This document shows, piece by piece, positions 19,797 to 27,647 of a stretch of DNA of 64,000 bases (the first letter of the stretch is position 1; each line of letters begins with the position of its first letter). Where the stretch lies: assembly GCF_003046295.1 (NCBI RefSeq), contig NZ_PZZN01000002.1, positions 744,001 through 808,000 on the forward strand, in the 5' to 3' direction. The notes beneath the pieces were generated by a model, which saw only the letters and a program-made list of their open reading frames with translations, was not told where the DNA came from and searched no databases. A program made the translations under genes and the position numbers. The DNA is from Sphingomonas aerolata (GTDB taxonomy: Bacteria > Pseudomonadota > Alphaproteobacteria > Sphingomonadales > Sphingomonadaceae).

Positions 19797-20819
19797 ATGA
19801 AGCCCGTCATCTTCGGCCTGTCCGGCCCCGTGCTCACCCCCCAGGAACGCGCATTCTTTGCCGAGTGCGTACCGGCCGGATATATCCTGTTCAAACGCAA
19901 CGTCGTCGATCGTGCCCAGCTGCGCGCGCTGACGGAGTCGCTCCGTGCGCTGGCGGGGCGCGACGACCTGGCGATCCTGATCGATCAGGAGGGCGGGCGC
20001 GTCGCCCGGATGGGGCCGCCCGAATGGCCGAGCTTTCCCGCCGGACCGGTGTTTGACGCGGCCTATGACCGCGCGCCGATGACCGCGATCCAGGCGGCGC
20101 GGGCGAATGCCCAGGCGCTCGGGCTGATGCTGAGCGAAGTCGGGATCACGGTCGACTGCCTGCCGCTGCTCGACGTCGCACAACCCGACACGACCGAGGC
20201 GGTCGCCTCGCGCGCGTTCGGGTCTGATCCGATGCGCGTCGCAGCGCTCGGGCGTGCCACGCTGGAGGGGCTGGCCGCGGGCGGGGTCGTCGGTGTCGTC
20301 AAGCACATGCCCGGCCATGGCCGCGCGCGCGTCGATACGCATCATCACCTGCCCACCGTCACCGCCACCGATGCCGAGCTCGAGGTCGATCTCGAACCCT
20401 TCCGGACGCTCAACCAGGCGCCGATGGGCATGACGTCGCATATCGTCTTCGACGCGTGGGACGCGGATCGCCCGGCGACGCTGTCGCCAATCGTCATCGA
20501 CCGGATCATCCGCGACCGCATCGGCTTCGACGGGCTGCTGATGACGGACGACATCGACATGAAGGCGCTGTCGGGCACCGCGGGCGACAAGGCAGCCGGC
20601 GCGATCGCGGCAGGATGTGATCTGGTCCTCGACTGCTGGGCGCGCATGGACGAGATGGTCGAGATTGCCGGCCGGTTGGGTCCGATCTCCGCGGTGGCGC
20701 GCGCCCGTCTCGATCGCGCGATGGCGTCGGTGGGCCCTGCACAGGGACGGTTCGACGATCTGATCGCGACCCGGGATGCGCTGCTGGACCGGGCCATGCA
20801 CGACCCGGCCGGAGACTGA
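19797..20819 (+). CDS. nagZ: Beta-N-acetylhexosaminidase NagZ
   Basis: Cytoplasmic glycoside hydrolase family 3 enzyme that removes GlcNAc from recycled anhydromuropeptides. 340 aa. LIDQEGGRVARMGPPEWP near residue 62, VDCLPLLDVAQ, the hallmark KHMPGHGRARVDTHHHLP near residue 168 (general acid/base His in the loop) and MTDDIDMKAL (catalytic Asp) near residue 250 are all present. It belongs to the group SPOR-nagZ-scpA-scpB-tatABC. Confidence 0.95.
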   Translation: MKPVIFGLSGPVLTPQERAFFAECVPAGYILFKRNVVDRAQLRALTESLRALAGRDDLAILIDQEGGRVARMGPPEWPSFPAGPVFDAAYDRAPMTAIQAARANAQALGLMLSEVGITVDCLPLLDVAQPDTTEAVASRAFGSDPMRVAALGRATLEGLAAGGVVGVVKHMPGHGRARVDTHHHLPTVTATDAELEVDLEPFRTLNQAPMGMTSHIVFDAWDADRPATLSPIVIDRIIRDRIGFDGLLMTDDIDMKALSGTAGDKAAGAIAAGCDLVLDCWARMDEMVEIAGRLGPISAVARARLDRAMASVGPAQGRFDDLIATRDALLDRAMHDPAGD

Positions 20820-20880
20820 TCGCCTCGCGCGACGGCACGAGCGGGCTGCGACGGATGCGCGGATGCTGTACGCAGCGCGG

Positions 20881-21621
20881 ATGGACGATGCACAGCTGAC
20901 GCTGGATCTGGATGGATGGGAGGGACCGCTCGACCTGCTGCTGTCGCTCGCGCGGGCGCAGCGGGTCGATCTGCGGACGATCTCGATCCTGTCGCTGGTC
21001 GAGCAATATCTCGCCTATGTCGATGATGCGCACACGCTCAAACTCGAACTCGCCGCGGATTATCTCGTGATGGCGGCGTGGCTGGCCTATCTGAAGTCGG
21101 CATTGCTGTTGCCCCGAGACCCGTCGGTCGAGCCCGATCCGGATGACCTAGCACGGCGTCTCCAGCACCGGCTCGAGCGGCTCGATGCGATGCGCGAAGC
21201 GGGGGCGCGGTTGATGGCGTGCGACAGGACGGGGCGCGACGTCTTCGTGCGCGGCGCACCCGAGGGGCTGCGGACCGTCCGCAAGGCGGTCTGGACGGCG
21301 GAGATCTTCGACCTGATCGCGGCCTATGGGCGTGTATCGGGGCGCACCCGGCCGGTGATGCACGTGGTGGTGGACCGCGCGGTCATGACGCTGGAGGCGG
21401 CGCTCGAGCGCGTGTCGATGATGGTCGGCGAGCGGCTCGACTGGAGCAGGGTCGAGGCGTTCCTGCCTGCGTCCGCGGTCGTGCCCGGCGCGGAGCGGTT
21501 TCGTCGGTCGGCCCTGGCGTCAAGTTTCGTCGCAGCGCTCGAACTGGCGCGGCAGGGGCGCGTCGAGCTGCGGCAGGCGGCGCCCTTTGCCCCGCTCTAT
21601 CTGCGCGCCACGCCGGCATGA
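20881..21621 (+). CDS. scpA: Segregation and condensation protein A
   Basis: Kleisin subunit of the SMC-ScpAB condensin complex. 246 aa from the ATG at 20881; the ATG at 20863 in frame would add six residues. The N-terminal kleisin motif LDGWEGPLDLLLSLARAQ binds the SMC neck, followed by ISILSLVEQYLAYVDD and AADYLVMAAWLAYLKSALLLP. The C-terminal winged helix is near FVAALELARQGRVEL. The stop overlaps the scpB start (ATGA), as expected for partners made in fixed ratio. Confidence 0.93.
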   Translation: MDDAQLTLDLDGWEGPLDLLLSLARAQRVDLRTISILSLVEQYLAYVDDAHTLKLELAADYLVMAAWLAYLKSALLLPRDPSVEPDPDDLARRLQHRLERLDAMREAGARLMACDRTGRDVFVRGAPEGLRTVRKAVWTAEIFDLIAAYGRVSGRTRPVMHVVVDRAVMTLEAALERVSMMVGERLDWSRVEAFLPASAVVPGAERFRRSALASSFVAALELARQGRVELRQAAPFAPLYLRATPA

Positions 21622-22229
21622 CGCGGCCCGATGCGCTCGTCCGCGCGGTCGAGGCGGTGCTGTTCGCCGCCGACGCGCCGCTGACGCTCGATGCGATCCG
21701 CGCGCATGTCGGGGCGATCGCGACGGCGCGCGACGTCCGCGCCGCGATCGAGGTGCTGGTCGAGGACTATGTCGGCCGCGGCTTCGGGATCGTCCGTCGC
21801 GGTGATCGCTGGCAGTTCCAGACCGCGCCCGATCTTGCCCATGTGCTGCGTCGCGAATCCGAAGAGCCACGGCGGCTGAGCAGAGCGGGGATCGAGACGC
21901 TGGCGATCATCGCCTATCACGAGCCCGTCACCCGCGCCGAGATCGAGGCGATCCGCGGCGTGCAGATCTCCAAGGGCGTGCTCGACGTGCTGATGGAGGC
22001 GGACTGGGTCCGGCCCGCGGGGCGGCGCGAGGTCCCGGGGCGACCCTTGCTGTATGCCACGACCGCCGCGTTCCTGGTGCATTTCGGGCTGAAGACCCGG
22101 CGCGACCTGCCGGGGATCGACGATCTGCGTGCTGCGGGGCTGCTCGATCCGGTCGATGTCGACGTCGAGGACCGTACAGATCGCGGCAGCCACGAAAGCA
22201 CTGTGGCAAAGCGTGACGATGACGCCTAG
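21618..22229 (+). CDS. scpB: Segregation and condensation protein B
   Basis: Winged-helix dimer subunit of the SMC-ScpAB complex. 203 aa; typical features are VEAVLFAADAPLTLDAIRA at the N-terminus, GFGIVRRGDRWQFQTAPDL near residue 57, and the second winged helix with ETLAIIAYHEPVTRAEIEAI and GRPLLYATT near residue 145. It starts at the ATG that overlaps scpA. Confidence 0.94.
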   Translation: MTRPDALVRAVEAVLFAADAPLTLDAIRAHVGAIATARDVRAAIEVLVEDYVGRGFGIVRRGDRWQFQTAPDLAHVLRRESEEPRRLSRAGIETLAIIAYHEPVTRAEIEAIRGVQISKGVLDVLMEADWVRPAGRREVPGRPLLYATTAAFLVHFGLKTRRDLPGIDDLRAAGLLDPVDVDVEDRTDRGSHESTVAKRDDDA

Positions 22230-22257
22230 ATAGAGGCAGGTTTTCAGGAGAATTGTC

Positions 22258-22497
22258 ATGGGCGGATTCAGCCCGATCCATCTGCTCGTTCTTGCGGTCG
22301 TCGCGATCCTCCTTCTGGGCGGCGGTCGGTTTTCCAGCCTGATGGGCGACGTTGCCAAGGGCGTTAAGAACTTCAAGAAGGGCATGGCCGAGCCTGACGA
22401 CGAGACGCCGGCCAAGCCATCCGCGCGTATCGAAGCTCAGAAGACCGCCGATCCGGCGTTCGATCGCGACGGCAATCGCGTCCGCGAAGACCGCTGA
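22258..22497 (+). CDS. tatA: Twin-arginine translocase subunit TatA
   Basis: Membrane pore subunit of the Tat export system. 79 aa: a short N-terminal segment, one membrane helix (IHLLVLAVVAILLLGGGRF), the hinge and amphipathic helix GDVAKGVKNFKKGMAE, then a charged tail. The GGRF-amphipathic-FKKG pattern is diagnostic. First gene of tatABC, 28 bases after scpB. Confidence 0.94.
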   Translation: MGGFSPIHLLVLAVVAILLLGGGRFSSLMGDVAKGVKNFKKGMAEPDDETPAKPSARIEAQKTADPAFDRDGNRVREDR

Positions 22498-22546
22498 GCC
22501 GCGCTTGACGTTCCCAGACTCGACGGGTCCAGATAGGCGCGCCTGA

Positions 22547-23059
22547 ATGTTCGATATCGCTCCGTCCGAATTCCTGCTCGTGGCGTTCGTCGCGCTCGTC
22601 GTGATCGGTCCAAAGGACCTCCCCAAGGCGATGCGCGTCGTCGGCTATTGGGTCGGCAAGGCGCGCGGCGTCGCGCGGCAATTCCGGTCGGGGTTCGACT
22701 CGATGGTCCGCGAGGCGGAGCTCGAGGAAATGGAAAAGCGCTGGGCGTCGGAGAATGAGCGGATCATGCGTGAGCACCCGCCGACCGACACCGCGCAGAT
22801 CGTCCATTCGCCCGAACCCGACATCCATCACGATCTGCCGTCGTCCGAACCCGTGATGGTCGAGAAGCCCGTCGTGCTCCCGGCATCCGGGCCCTCGGGT
22901 GATAAGCCGGCGCCGGCCGGCCTCGATATCGAAGCGCCGGCTCCGGATCACCGGGCAGGCGTCGACGCCGCACCCGGGCTTGATCGGCATGAACACGCCA
23001 TACCGGCTGCCACGCCGTCCGACGCGCGGACGGGCAAGTCCGACGTAGCGTCGTCGTGA
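22547..23059 (+). CDS. tatB: Sec-independent protein translocase subunit TatB
   Basis: Membrane-bound Tat receptor subunit. 170 aa: N-terminal helix FDIAPSEFLLVAFVALVVIG with the conserved Glu, the GPKDLPKAMR hinge, a long amphipathic helix to about residue 75 and a Pro/acid-rich tail. Sits between tatA and tatC in the standard order. The tail is longer than that of TatA, as is usual for TatB. Confidence 0.93.
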   Translation: MFDIAPSEFLLVAFVALVVIGPKDLPKAMRVVGYWVGKARGVARQFRSGFDSMVREAELEEMEKRWASENERIMREHPPTDTAQIVHSPEPDIHHDLPSSEPVMVEKPVVLPASGPSGDKPAPAGLDIEAPAPDHRAGVDAAPGLDRHEHAIPAATPSDARTGKSDVASS

Positions 23060-23090
23060 CCGACTTCCAGACTGCCGAGAGCATAGCGTC

Positions 23091-23882
23091 ATGAGTGAGA
23101 TCGACGAGAGCCGGGCCCCCTTGCTCGACCATCTGATCGAGTTGCGGCGGCGGCTGCTCTATTGCATCGCCGCGCTGGTCGTGACGTTCGCCGTGGCGAT
23201 GTATTTTGCCGAGGATATCTTCGGCTTCCTCGTCCACCCGCTGCTCGCGGCGGGGCAGGATACAGTGATCTACACCGAAGTGTTCGAGGCGTTCTTCGTC
23301 CAGGTGAAGGTTGCGTTCTTCGCGGCGATGATGCTGTCCTTCCCGGTCATAGCGAACCAGCTCTGGCAGTTCGTTGCCCCCGGTCTGTACAAGAAGGAGA
23401 AGAACGCGCTCCTGCCGTTCATCCTCGCGACCCCCGTGCTGTTCCTCACGGGCGCGGCCATGGCCTATTATGTCGCGATCCCGATGGCGCTCCACTTCCT
23501 GCTGGGGTTCGACGGCGTGGTCGGCGGCGTGAAGCGTGAGGCGCTGCCGGCGATCGGCAATTACCTGTCGTTCACGATGCAGTTCCTGTTCGGCTTCGGG
23601 ATCGCTTTCCTGCTGCCCGTGCTGCTGATGCTGCTCGAGCGCGCCGGGATCGTCACGCGCAAGCAGCTCGTCGGCGCGCGGCGCTACGCCATCGTTGCGG
23701 CGTTCGCGATTGCCGCGGTCCTGACGCCCCCGGATATCGGGTCGCAGCTGCTGCTCGCGATCCCGCTGACCATCCTGTATGAATTCGCGCTGATCGGCAT
23801 CTGGTTCACCGAGCGCAGCCGGGCAAAGGCCAAGGCGCAGGATGAGACGTCGGACTCCACCGATATCGCCGAAACGCACTGA
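23091..23882 (+). CDS. tatC: Sec-independent protein translocase subunit TatC
   Basis: Six-helix membrane protein that recognises twin-arginine signals. 263 aa. The N-terminal motif APLLDHLIELRRRLLY and the cytoplasmic loop with FPVIANQLWQFVAPGLY and KKEKNALLPF are characteristic (conserved Glu for signal peptide contact). The C-terminal tail is charged. It closes the scpAB-tatABC group and is followed directly by a terminator. Confidence 0.96.
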   Translation: MSEIDESRAPLLDHLIELRRRLLYCIAALVVTFAVAMYFAEDIFGFLVHPLLAAGQDTVIYTEVFEAFFVQVKVAFFAAMMLSFPVIANQLWQFVAPGLYKKEKNALLPFILATPVLFLTGAAMAYYVAIPMALHFLLGFDGVVGGVKREALPAIGNYLSFTMQFLFGFGIAFLLPVLLMLLERAGIVTRKQLVGARRYAIVAAFAIAAVLTPPDIGSQLLLAIPLTILYEFALIGIWFTERSRAKAKAQDETSDSTDIAETH

Positions 23883-23904
23883 GCGATCGGCGCCAGACGT
23901 AAAA

Positions 23905-23939
23905 ACGGGGCCCGGTGCAGCTGCACCGGGCCCCGTTTT
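23905..23939. terminator. Perfect palindromic terminator after tatC
   Basis: A 32-base perfect palindrome (23905-23936), with 16-base arms of ACGGGGCCCGGTGCAG and its complement, is flanked by A-runs on the left and T-runs on the right. It should end transcription from tatABC on the plus strand and from the small lipoprotein gene on the minus strand. Confidence 0.92.
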
Positions 23940-23959
23940 CGTATCTCAAGCGCAACGGC

Positions 23960-24094
23960 TTACTTGGCGTCGCTCGCGGTCTTCGCCACGGTGCGGCCGG
24001 CCGAGCTCACGTCCTTGCCGGCGCCTTCGACAGTGTTGCATGCCGACACGATGAGCGCGCTGGCCACAACGGCCAATCCAACCAACTTACGCAT
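23960..24094 (-). CDS. Entericidin A/B family small lipoprotein
   Basis: 44 aa. A signal peptide MRKLVGLAVVASALIVS is followed by the lipobox cysteine (VSAC) and the family signature CNTVEGAGKDVSSAGR. Entericidins are tiny envelope lipoproteins; in Escherichia coli the B form is a stress-induced toxic lipoprotein. Upstream at 24137-24161 is a one-mismatch EcfG-type promoter, and the gene lies beside the general stress response locus, so stress control is likely. The ATG at 24094 has a GGAGG-like site (TCTAGGAGGAAG). Confidence 0.88.
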   Translation of the reverse strand: MRKLVGLAVVASALIVSACNTVEGAGKDVSSAGRTVAKTASDAK

Positions 24095-24136
24095 AATACT
24101 TCCTCCTAGAAGGGCTTGAATGCCACCGAGGGGAGA

Positions 24137-24161
24137 AATGTACGGGCGCGGGTTTCGTTCC
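24137..24161 (-). promoter_or_regulatory. EcfG-type promoter, one mismatch, for the entericidin gene
   Basis: On the minus strand GGAAC (24161-24157), 16 bases, then CATT (24140-24137). The known consensus for EcfG sigma factors is GGAAC-N16/17-CGTT; only the second base of the -10 element differs. About 40 bases separate it from the start codon. Confidence 0.6.
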
Positions 24162-24192
24162 GTTGGTGCAACCAGGCACGCATCTGATTTGG

Positions 24193-24292
24193 AATGATAA
24201 AGGCCCGGAAGCGTCACCGGGGGGGGGAGGGTGATGCTTCCGGGCCTGTCACTTGGATAGCGAGAGCGGGGGGCATAAAGTCGCTATCCGAA
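24193..24292 (-). ncRNA. Predicted EcfG-dependent small RNA with two C-rich hairpin loops
   Basis: An exact EcfG-type promoter lies immediately upstream (24299-24323) and no open frame follows it before the entericidin gene. The expected transcript starts near 24292. Hairpin 1 pairs GGATAGCGA with its complement (24289-24281 with 24263-24255) and has a 17-nt loop with a run of six C. Hairpin 2 has an 18-base stem with one mismatch (24247-24230 with 24218-24201) and a loop containing CUCCCCCCCCC, followed by a short U-rich tail (UUUAUCAUU). C-rich loops can pair with ribosome binding sites. This layout resembles GsrN, the general-stress small RNA of Caulobacter, but homology is not shown. Confidence 0.7.
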
Positions 24293-24298
24293 CTATAG

Positions 24299-24323
24299 AA
24301 CGGCGCTCGGGAAAGGTGGTTCC
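24299..24323 (-). promoter_or_regulatory. Perfect EcfG-type promoter of the predicted small RNA
   Basis: On the minus strand GGAAC (24323-24319), exactly 16 bases, and CGTT (24302-24299) match the EcfG consensus without mismatch. It is the only exact match I found in the window, and it lies 40 bases past the phyP stop, pointing away from it. Confidence 0.85.
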
Positions 24324-24364
24324 TGCCGTTTTCAAGTTTTTTTCGACGAGGTGTTTTGTCGTGC

Positions 24365-26035
24365 TCAATCGCGCCCGATGACGGCAAAGGCGATCTCATA
24401 CGCGCCGACCAGCGGGTCATGATGGAGCGCCGAGCGCAACTGGCGTGAAAGGCCTTCCATTACACGGCCATAGCGTGTTGCTGCCTCGCGCAGCGCGTCG
24501 CTCTCGATCAGCGCCCGCGAGACGACGCGGAGCACTGCGCGGTCGGGCGTGGCGCCGGGCTGGATCGATACGCGGATCTGTGCCGAAGGATCGCAGGTCA
24601 TCGCCAGCTCGATCGTTTCGGTCGCAAGAAACGCCACCGCGACGGCGACGTCCTGATTGACGAGGAACGGAGCGACGTCGAGCGTGATGCCGAGACCGTG
24701 CGAGCGATCGGGGGCGGTGGCGCGGATGTTGGCGGACAACTCGCCGAGCATCGTGCGCATGTTGAGACCGCGATTTTCCTCGAGCTCGGCAAAGTGATTG
24801 CGGTGAACGACCGCCAGCGCGTCGACCCGGCGCTGGATCGACGAATAGGCCTCGGTCGCGTCGGCGCTGCGTGCGCTGCGCGCATGGAAGTTGATCAGGC
24901 TGGAGATCACCTGGAGATTGTTCTTCACCCGGTGGTGCACTTCGCGCGTCAGCTTGGTCTGTCGCACGAGCCCGGCCGCCAGGCCCGCTTCGTGCGCCGC
25001 CACGGTCCGGCTGATGACCTGGAAGGTGTCGCCGAGCTCGCGGATCTCCTGCGCAGGCATGGTGCGGACGGTGCCCGTATCAATGACCTCACCCGGCGTG
25101 AACGCGGCGACCGCGGCGCGCAATTGCCGCAAGGGACGGATCAGCAGGCGATCGACGACGAACCAGCCGATCCCCGCCGCCGCCGCCCACATCAGTAGCG
25201 GCAGCAACAGCGCGATGATCAGCGACGAGGTGATCGGTGCGCTGCGGATGCTTGTGCGTAGCGCGAGGCCCGCAACGCCGAGATCGGTGCGCATCGTTTC
25301 CAGCCGGTCGAGCGGTGCCTCGTCGTCGATCGATTCAAGGAGCAGCGCATCCTGTCCGAGCATCAGCGCGCTGTTGAATTCCAAGGTCTGGTTGGACGGC
25401 CGGCCGATCCGTTCGAGGAAGGGCTGCGGGAAATAGGCGCGTGCCGATGTCTCCCCGCCGGGACCGGTGATCGCGAGGACCAGTCCGCGGTTCGGGACGA
25501 TCGCGGCAGCAACGGGATTGCTTGTCGAATCCAGCGCGACGGCTTCGGGCAGCGCGCGCCCGCACAGCACGCGGCCGGCGCGGTCGGTGATGACAAATCG
25601 CGTACCCGAGGAGGCCTGCTGCGCGAACACGCCCTGCGCGCGGGCGCAGCTCGGCGCATCGGCGGGGTCGAAGCCCAGCGCGTTCACCGCAACGCGCAAC
25701 GCGGTCATGTCGCCGATCAGTTCGATGGCGATCGATCGTGCGCTTTCTGCCGCAGCGACCCGCAACCGTGCACGGGCTTCCGCATCGGCGACACGCGTCG
25801 TCTGCAAGGTGGCGAAGATCGCGATCAGCGCGAGCGGCAGAAGCGCTGCGCTGAGGATCAGGAAAAGCTTGGCCCCGGTGGGGAGACGCCCGATCGCGGT
25901 GGCGATCTGCGACAGTGGACGAGCCGCTGTCGCATCGGCGTCAACGGAGCTGGTGTCGGTCGGGGTCTCTGTGGAGCCCGGGACGGCAGGTGACGGGGTG
26001 CCGGATTTGCTCACGGAACCGGTTGGCGAGGCCAT
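24365..26035 (-). CDS. phyP: PhyP-like HisKA_2 sensor protein of the general stress response
   Basis: 556 aa membrane sensor. TM1 is near residues 56-78 and TM2 near 271-294, enclosing a periplasmic sensing domain of about 190 residues; then a HAMP-like segment and a HisKA_2 dimerisation domain with REVHHRVKNNLQVISSL (His near 367/368). The C-terminal part lacks a recognisable N box (ETIELAM where ELVTNAL is usual) and has no DxGxG box, so ATP binding is doubtful. In Sphingomonas the gene at this place encodes PhyP, which acts as a phosphatase of PhyR; a kinase-poor domain would agree. It is 11 bases downstream of nepR. Confidence 0.85.
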   Translation of the reverse strand: MASPTGSVSKSGTPSPAVPGSTETPTDTSSVDADATAARPLSQIATAIGRLPTGAKLFLILSAALLPLALIAIFATLQTTRVADAEARARLRVAAAESARSIAIELIGDMTALRVAVNALGFDPADAPSCARAQGVFAQQASSGTRFVITDRAGRVLCGRALPEAVALDSTSNPVAAAIVPNRGLVLAITGPGGETSARAYFPQPFLERIGRPSNQTLEFNSALMLGQDALLLESIDDEAPLDRLETMRTDLGVAGLALRTSIRSAPITSSLIIALLLPLLMWAAAAGIGWFVVDRLLIRPLRQLRAAVAAFTPGEVIDTGTVRTMPAQEIRELGDTFQVISRTVAAHEAGLAAGLVRQTKLTREVHHRVKNNLQVISSLINFHARSARSADATEAYSSIQRRVDALAVVHRNHFAELEENRGLNMRTMLGELSANIRATAPDRSHGLGITLDVAPFLVNQDVAVAVAFLATETIELAMTCDPSAQIRVSIQPGATPDRAVLRVVSRALIESDALREAATRYGRVMEGLSRQLRSALHHDPLVGAYEIAFAVIGRD

Positions 26036-26046
26036 GCGGCCCGCCC

Positions 26047-26232
26047 TCAGTCCAACTTGCCGAGCAGCGCCAGAAACTCGTCAGGAACGGCTTCCTCGAC
26101 GGTCTGCTGATAGACCGACCGCAATGCCGTTCCCATCTGCCGATCGCGGGCCGTGTCGCGCGGCTTGCCGGTGCCCTTGCCGGCGGGAGTGCCGGCGGGA
26201 GTTTCGTTCTGCGTGTCGTGGCCCAAACTCAA
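26047..26232 (-). CDS. nepR: Anti-sigma factor NepR
   Basis: Small anti-sigma factor that holds EcfG inactive and is removed by phosphorylated PhyR. 61 aa from a TTG at 26232, chosen because GGGGGAA lies at the right distance; a GTG at 26289 would add 19 residues without a clear ribosome site. The core is QMGTALRSVYQQTVEEAVPD followed by EFLALLGKLD, the NepR helix pair. It heads the nepR-phyP operon and is divergent from phyR, with an EcfG-type promoter at 26337-26361. Confidence 0.9.
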   Translation of the reverse strand: MSLGHDTQNETPAGTPAGKGTGKPRDTARDRQMGTALRSVYQQTVEEAVPDEFLALLGKLD

Positions 26233-26336
26233 AATTTCCCCCTGCACGACGCACGTAAGATGATGTTTACCATAGGCCGCGGGCGGCACATGACACAGCT
26301 AGACCTGCGTCATACACTCGCGGTGATTGTCCGTGA

Positions 26337-26361
26337 AACCAAATAGCCTCTCGTTAGTTCC
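26337..26361 (-). promoter_or_regulatory. EcfG-type promoter, one mismatch, for nepR-phyP
   Basis: Minus strand GGAAC (26361-26357), 16 bases, GGTT (26340-26337); only the first base of the -10 element differs from CGTT. Autoregulation of nepR by EcfG is general in alphaproteobacteria. The leader to the TTG start would be about 100 bases. Confidence 0.65.
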
Positions 26362-26500
26362 CTGTTCGAGCGAAAAATCGATATTGTCGTGGGCGTCGGG
26401 CCAAAAGGTTCCGAGGGTCTGGCAATCGGTCGGTCGCGTCATATTCTAGTATCGTCGTCCTCACCGGGCCGGCGTAACGATCAGGGAGTTACCAATACCC

Positions 26501-27304
26501 ATGTCGCTTGGACAGCAACTCGCACCGCATCTTCCCTTTCTGCGGCGCTACGGCCGGGCCCTGACCGGCAGCCAGAGTCATGGCGACAAATATGTTCGCG
26601 CGACGCTCGAGGCGATCGTCGCGGCGCCAGATGAATTCCCGAAGGATGTCGATCCGCGTCTCGGTCTCTATCGGATGTTCCAGGCAATCTGGTCGTCGGC
26701 GAATTATGACGAGATGGGCGACGAGGGTGTGGGCGATACCGACGGCCACGCCGCAGTTGCTCGCGCACGTATGTCGCGGATGACTCCGCTGTCGCGTCAG
26801 GCGCTGTTGCTGACCGCGATGGAAGGTTTCACGCCCGAGGACGCGGCCTATCTGATCGACGTCGATGCGAACGAGGTCGAAGAGCTCGTCGCCGCAGCAC
26901 TGGCGGAAATCGAAGGTCAGACACGCGCTCGCGTTCTCATCATCGAGGACGAGCCGATCATCGCGATGGATATCGAGACGATCGTGCGCGACCTGGGCCA
27001 CGACGTGACCGGTGTCGCAGTGACCCGCGACGAGGCCGTGGCCCTTGCGATGGAAGAGCGTCCGGGTCTCGTGCTCGCCGATATTCAGCTGGCAGACGAC
27101 AGCTCGGGTATCGACGCGGTCAAGGACATCCTTGCCGAATTCGAGGTTCCCGTGATCTTCATCACCGCGTTCCCCGAACGTCTCCTGACCGGTGAACGTC
27201 CCGAGCCCACCTTCCTGATCACCAAGCCGTTCCAGCGTTCGACAGTGAAGGCGGCAATCAGCCAGGCACTGTTCTTCGATCAGACGACCGTTCCGGGCGC
27301 CTGA
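26501..27304 (+). CDS. phyR: General stress response regulator PhyR
   Basis: Anti-anti-sigma factor. 267 aa: residues 1-135 form the sigma-like domain (LAPHLPFLRRYGRALTGSQ region and MTPLSRQALLLTAMEGF) that captures NepR; residues 144-262 form a receiver domain with the acidic pair IIEDEP, the phospho-acceptor Asp near 194 (LADIQLADD) and Lys in ITKPFQRS. The FITAFPERLLTG stretch is typical of PhyR receivers. It is divergent from nepR by about 270 bases. Confidence 0.96.
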   Translation: MSLGQQLAPHLPFLRRYGRALTGSQSHGDKYVRATLEAIVAAPDEFPKDVDPRLGLYRMFQAIWSSANYDEMGDEGVGDTDGHAAVARARMSRMTPLSRQALLLTAMEGFTPEDAAYLIDVDANEVEELVAAALAEIEGQTRARVLIIEDEPIIAMDIETIVRDLGHDVTGVAVTRDEAVALAMEERPGLVLADIQLADDSSGIDAVKDILAEFEVPVIFITAFPERLLTGERPEPTFLITKPFQRSTVKAAISQALFFDQTTVPGA

Positions 27305-27412
27305 TGCGCCGCTAGACTTGGGCCGGGGTTGCCGTCGACGATATCGTCAGCAACGCCGGCATCAAGTTTTGATAGTTACGGACCCAAAACGGCGTTCGGG
27401 GGTTTCAGTCTC

Positions 27413-27550
27413 ATGGTTGACCCAAAAGAGCAGATCCACGTCGCCGGCGAAGACGCCCGCGCCGGCGCAACACCGCATATGACCCGCTATATCCTTGTGA
27501 TATCACTGGTCCTGGTTATCGCCATTTTTGCATTTCTCGTCATTCGATAG
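27413..27550 (+). CDS. 45-aa single-pass membrane protein between phyR and ecfG
   Basis: The product begins MVDPKEQIHVAGEDARAG and ends with one hydrophobic helix (YILVISLVLVIAIFAFLVIR), so the charged N-terminus is probably cytoplasmic. I do not recognise a named family. Position between phyR and ecfG suggests a link to the stress response, but this is inference. Start ATG at 27413 is chosen because the upstream in-frame extension lacks protein-like composition. Confidence 0.6.
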   Translation: MVDPKEQIHVAGEDARAGATPHMTRYILVISLVLVIAIFAFLVIR

Positions 27551-27566
27551 CATATGCGTGGCGTGG

Positions 27567-27588
27567 CGGACCGGTTGATGCCGGTCCG
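27567..27588. terminator. Small hairpin between the 45-aa gene and ecfG
   Basis: Perfect 8-base stem CGGACCGG/CCGGTCCG with loop TTGATG, 17 bases after the stop of the small membrane protein. No T-run follows. It may be a 3'-end stabiliser or part of the ecfG leader. Confidence 0.35.
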
Positions 27589-27647
27589 TATGCTCAAGAT
27601 TGCCGTCCTCTGGGCGGCGGTCGTCATTCGGGAACGATCGGAATTTC

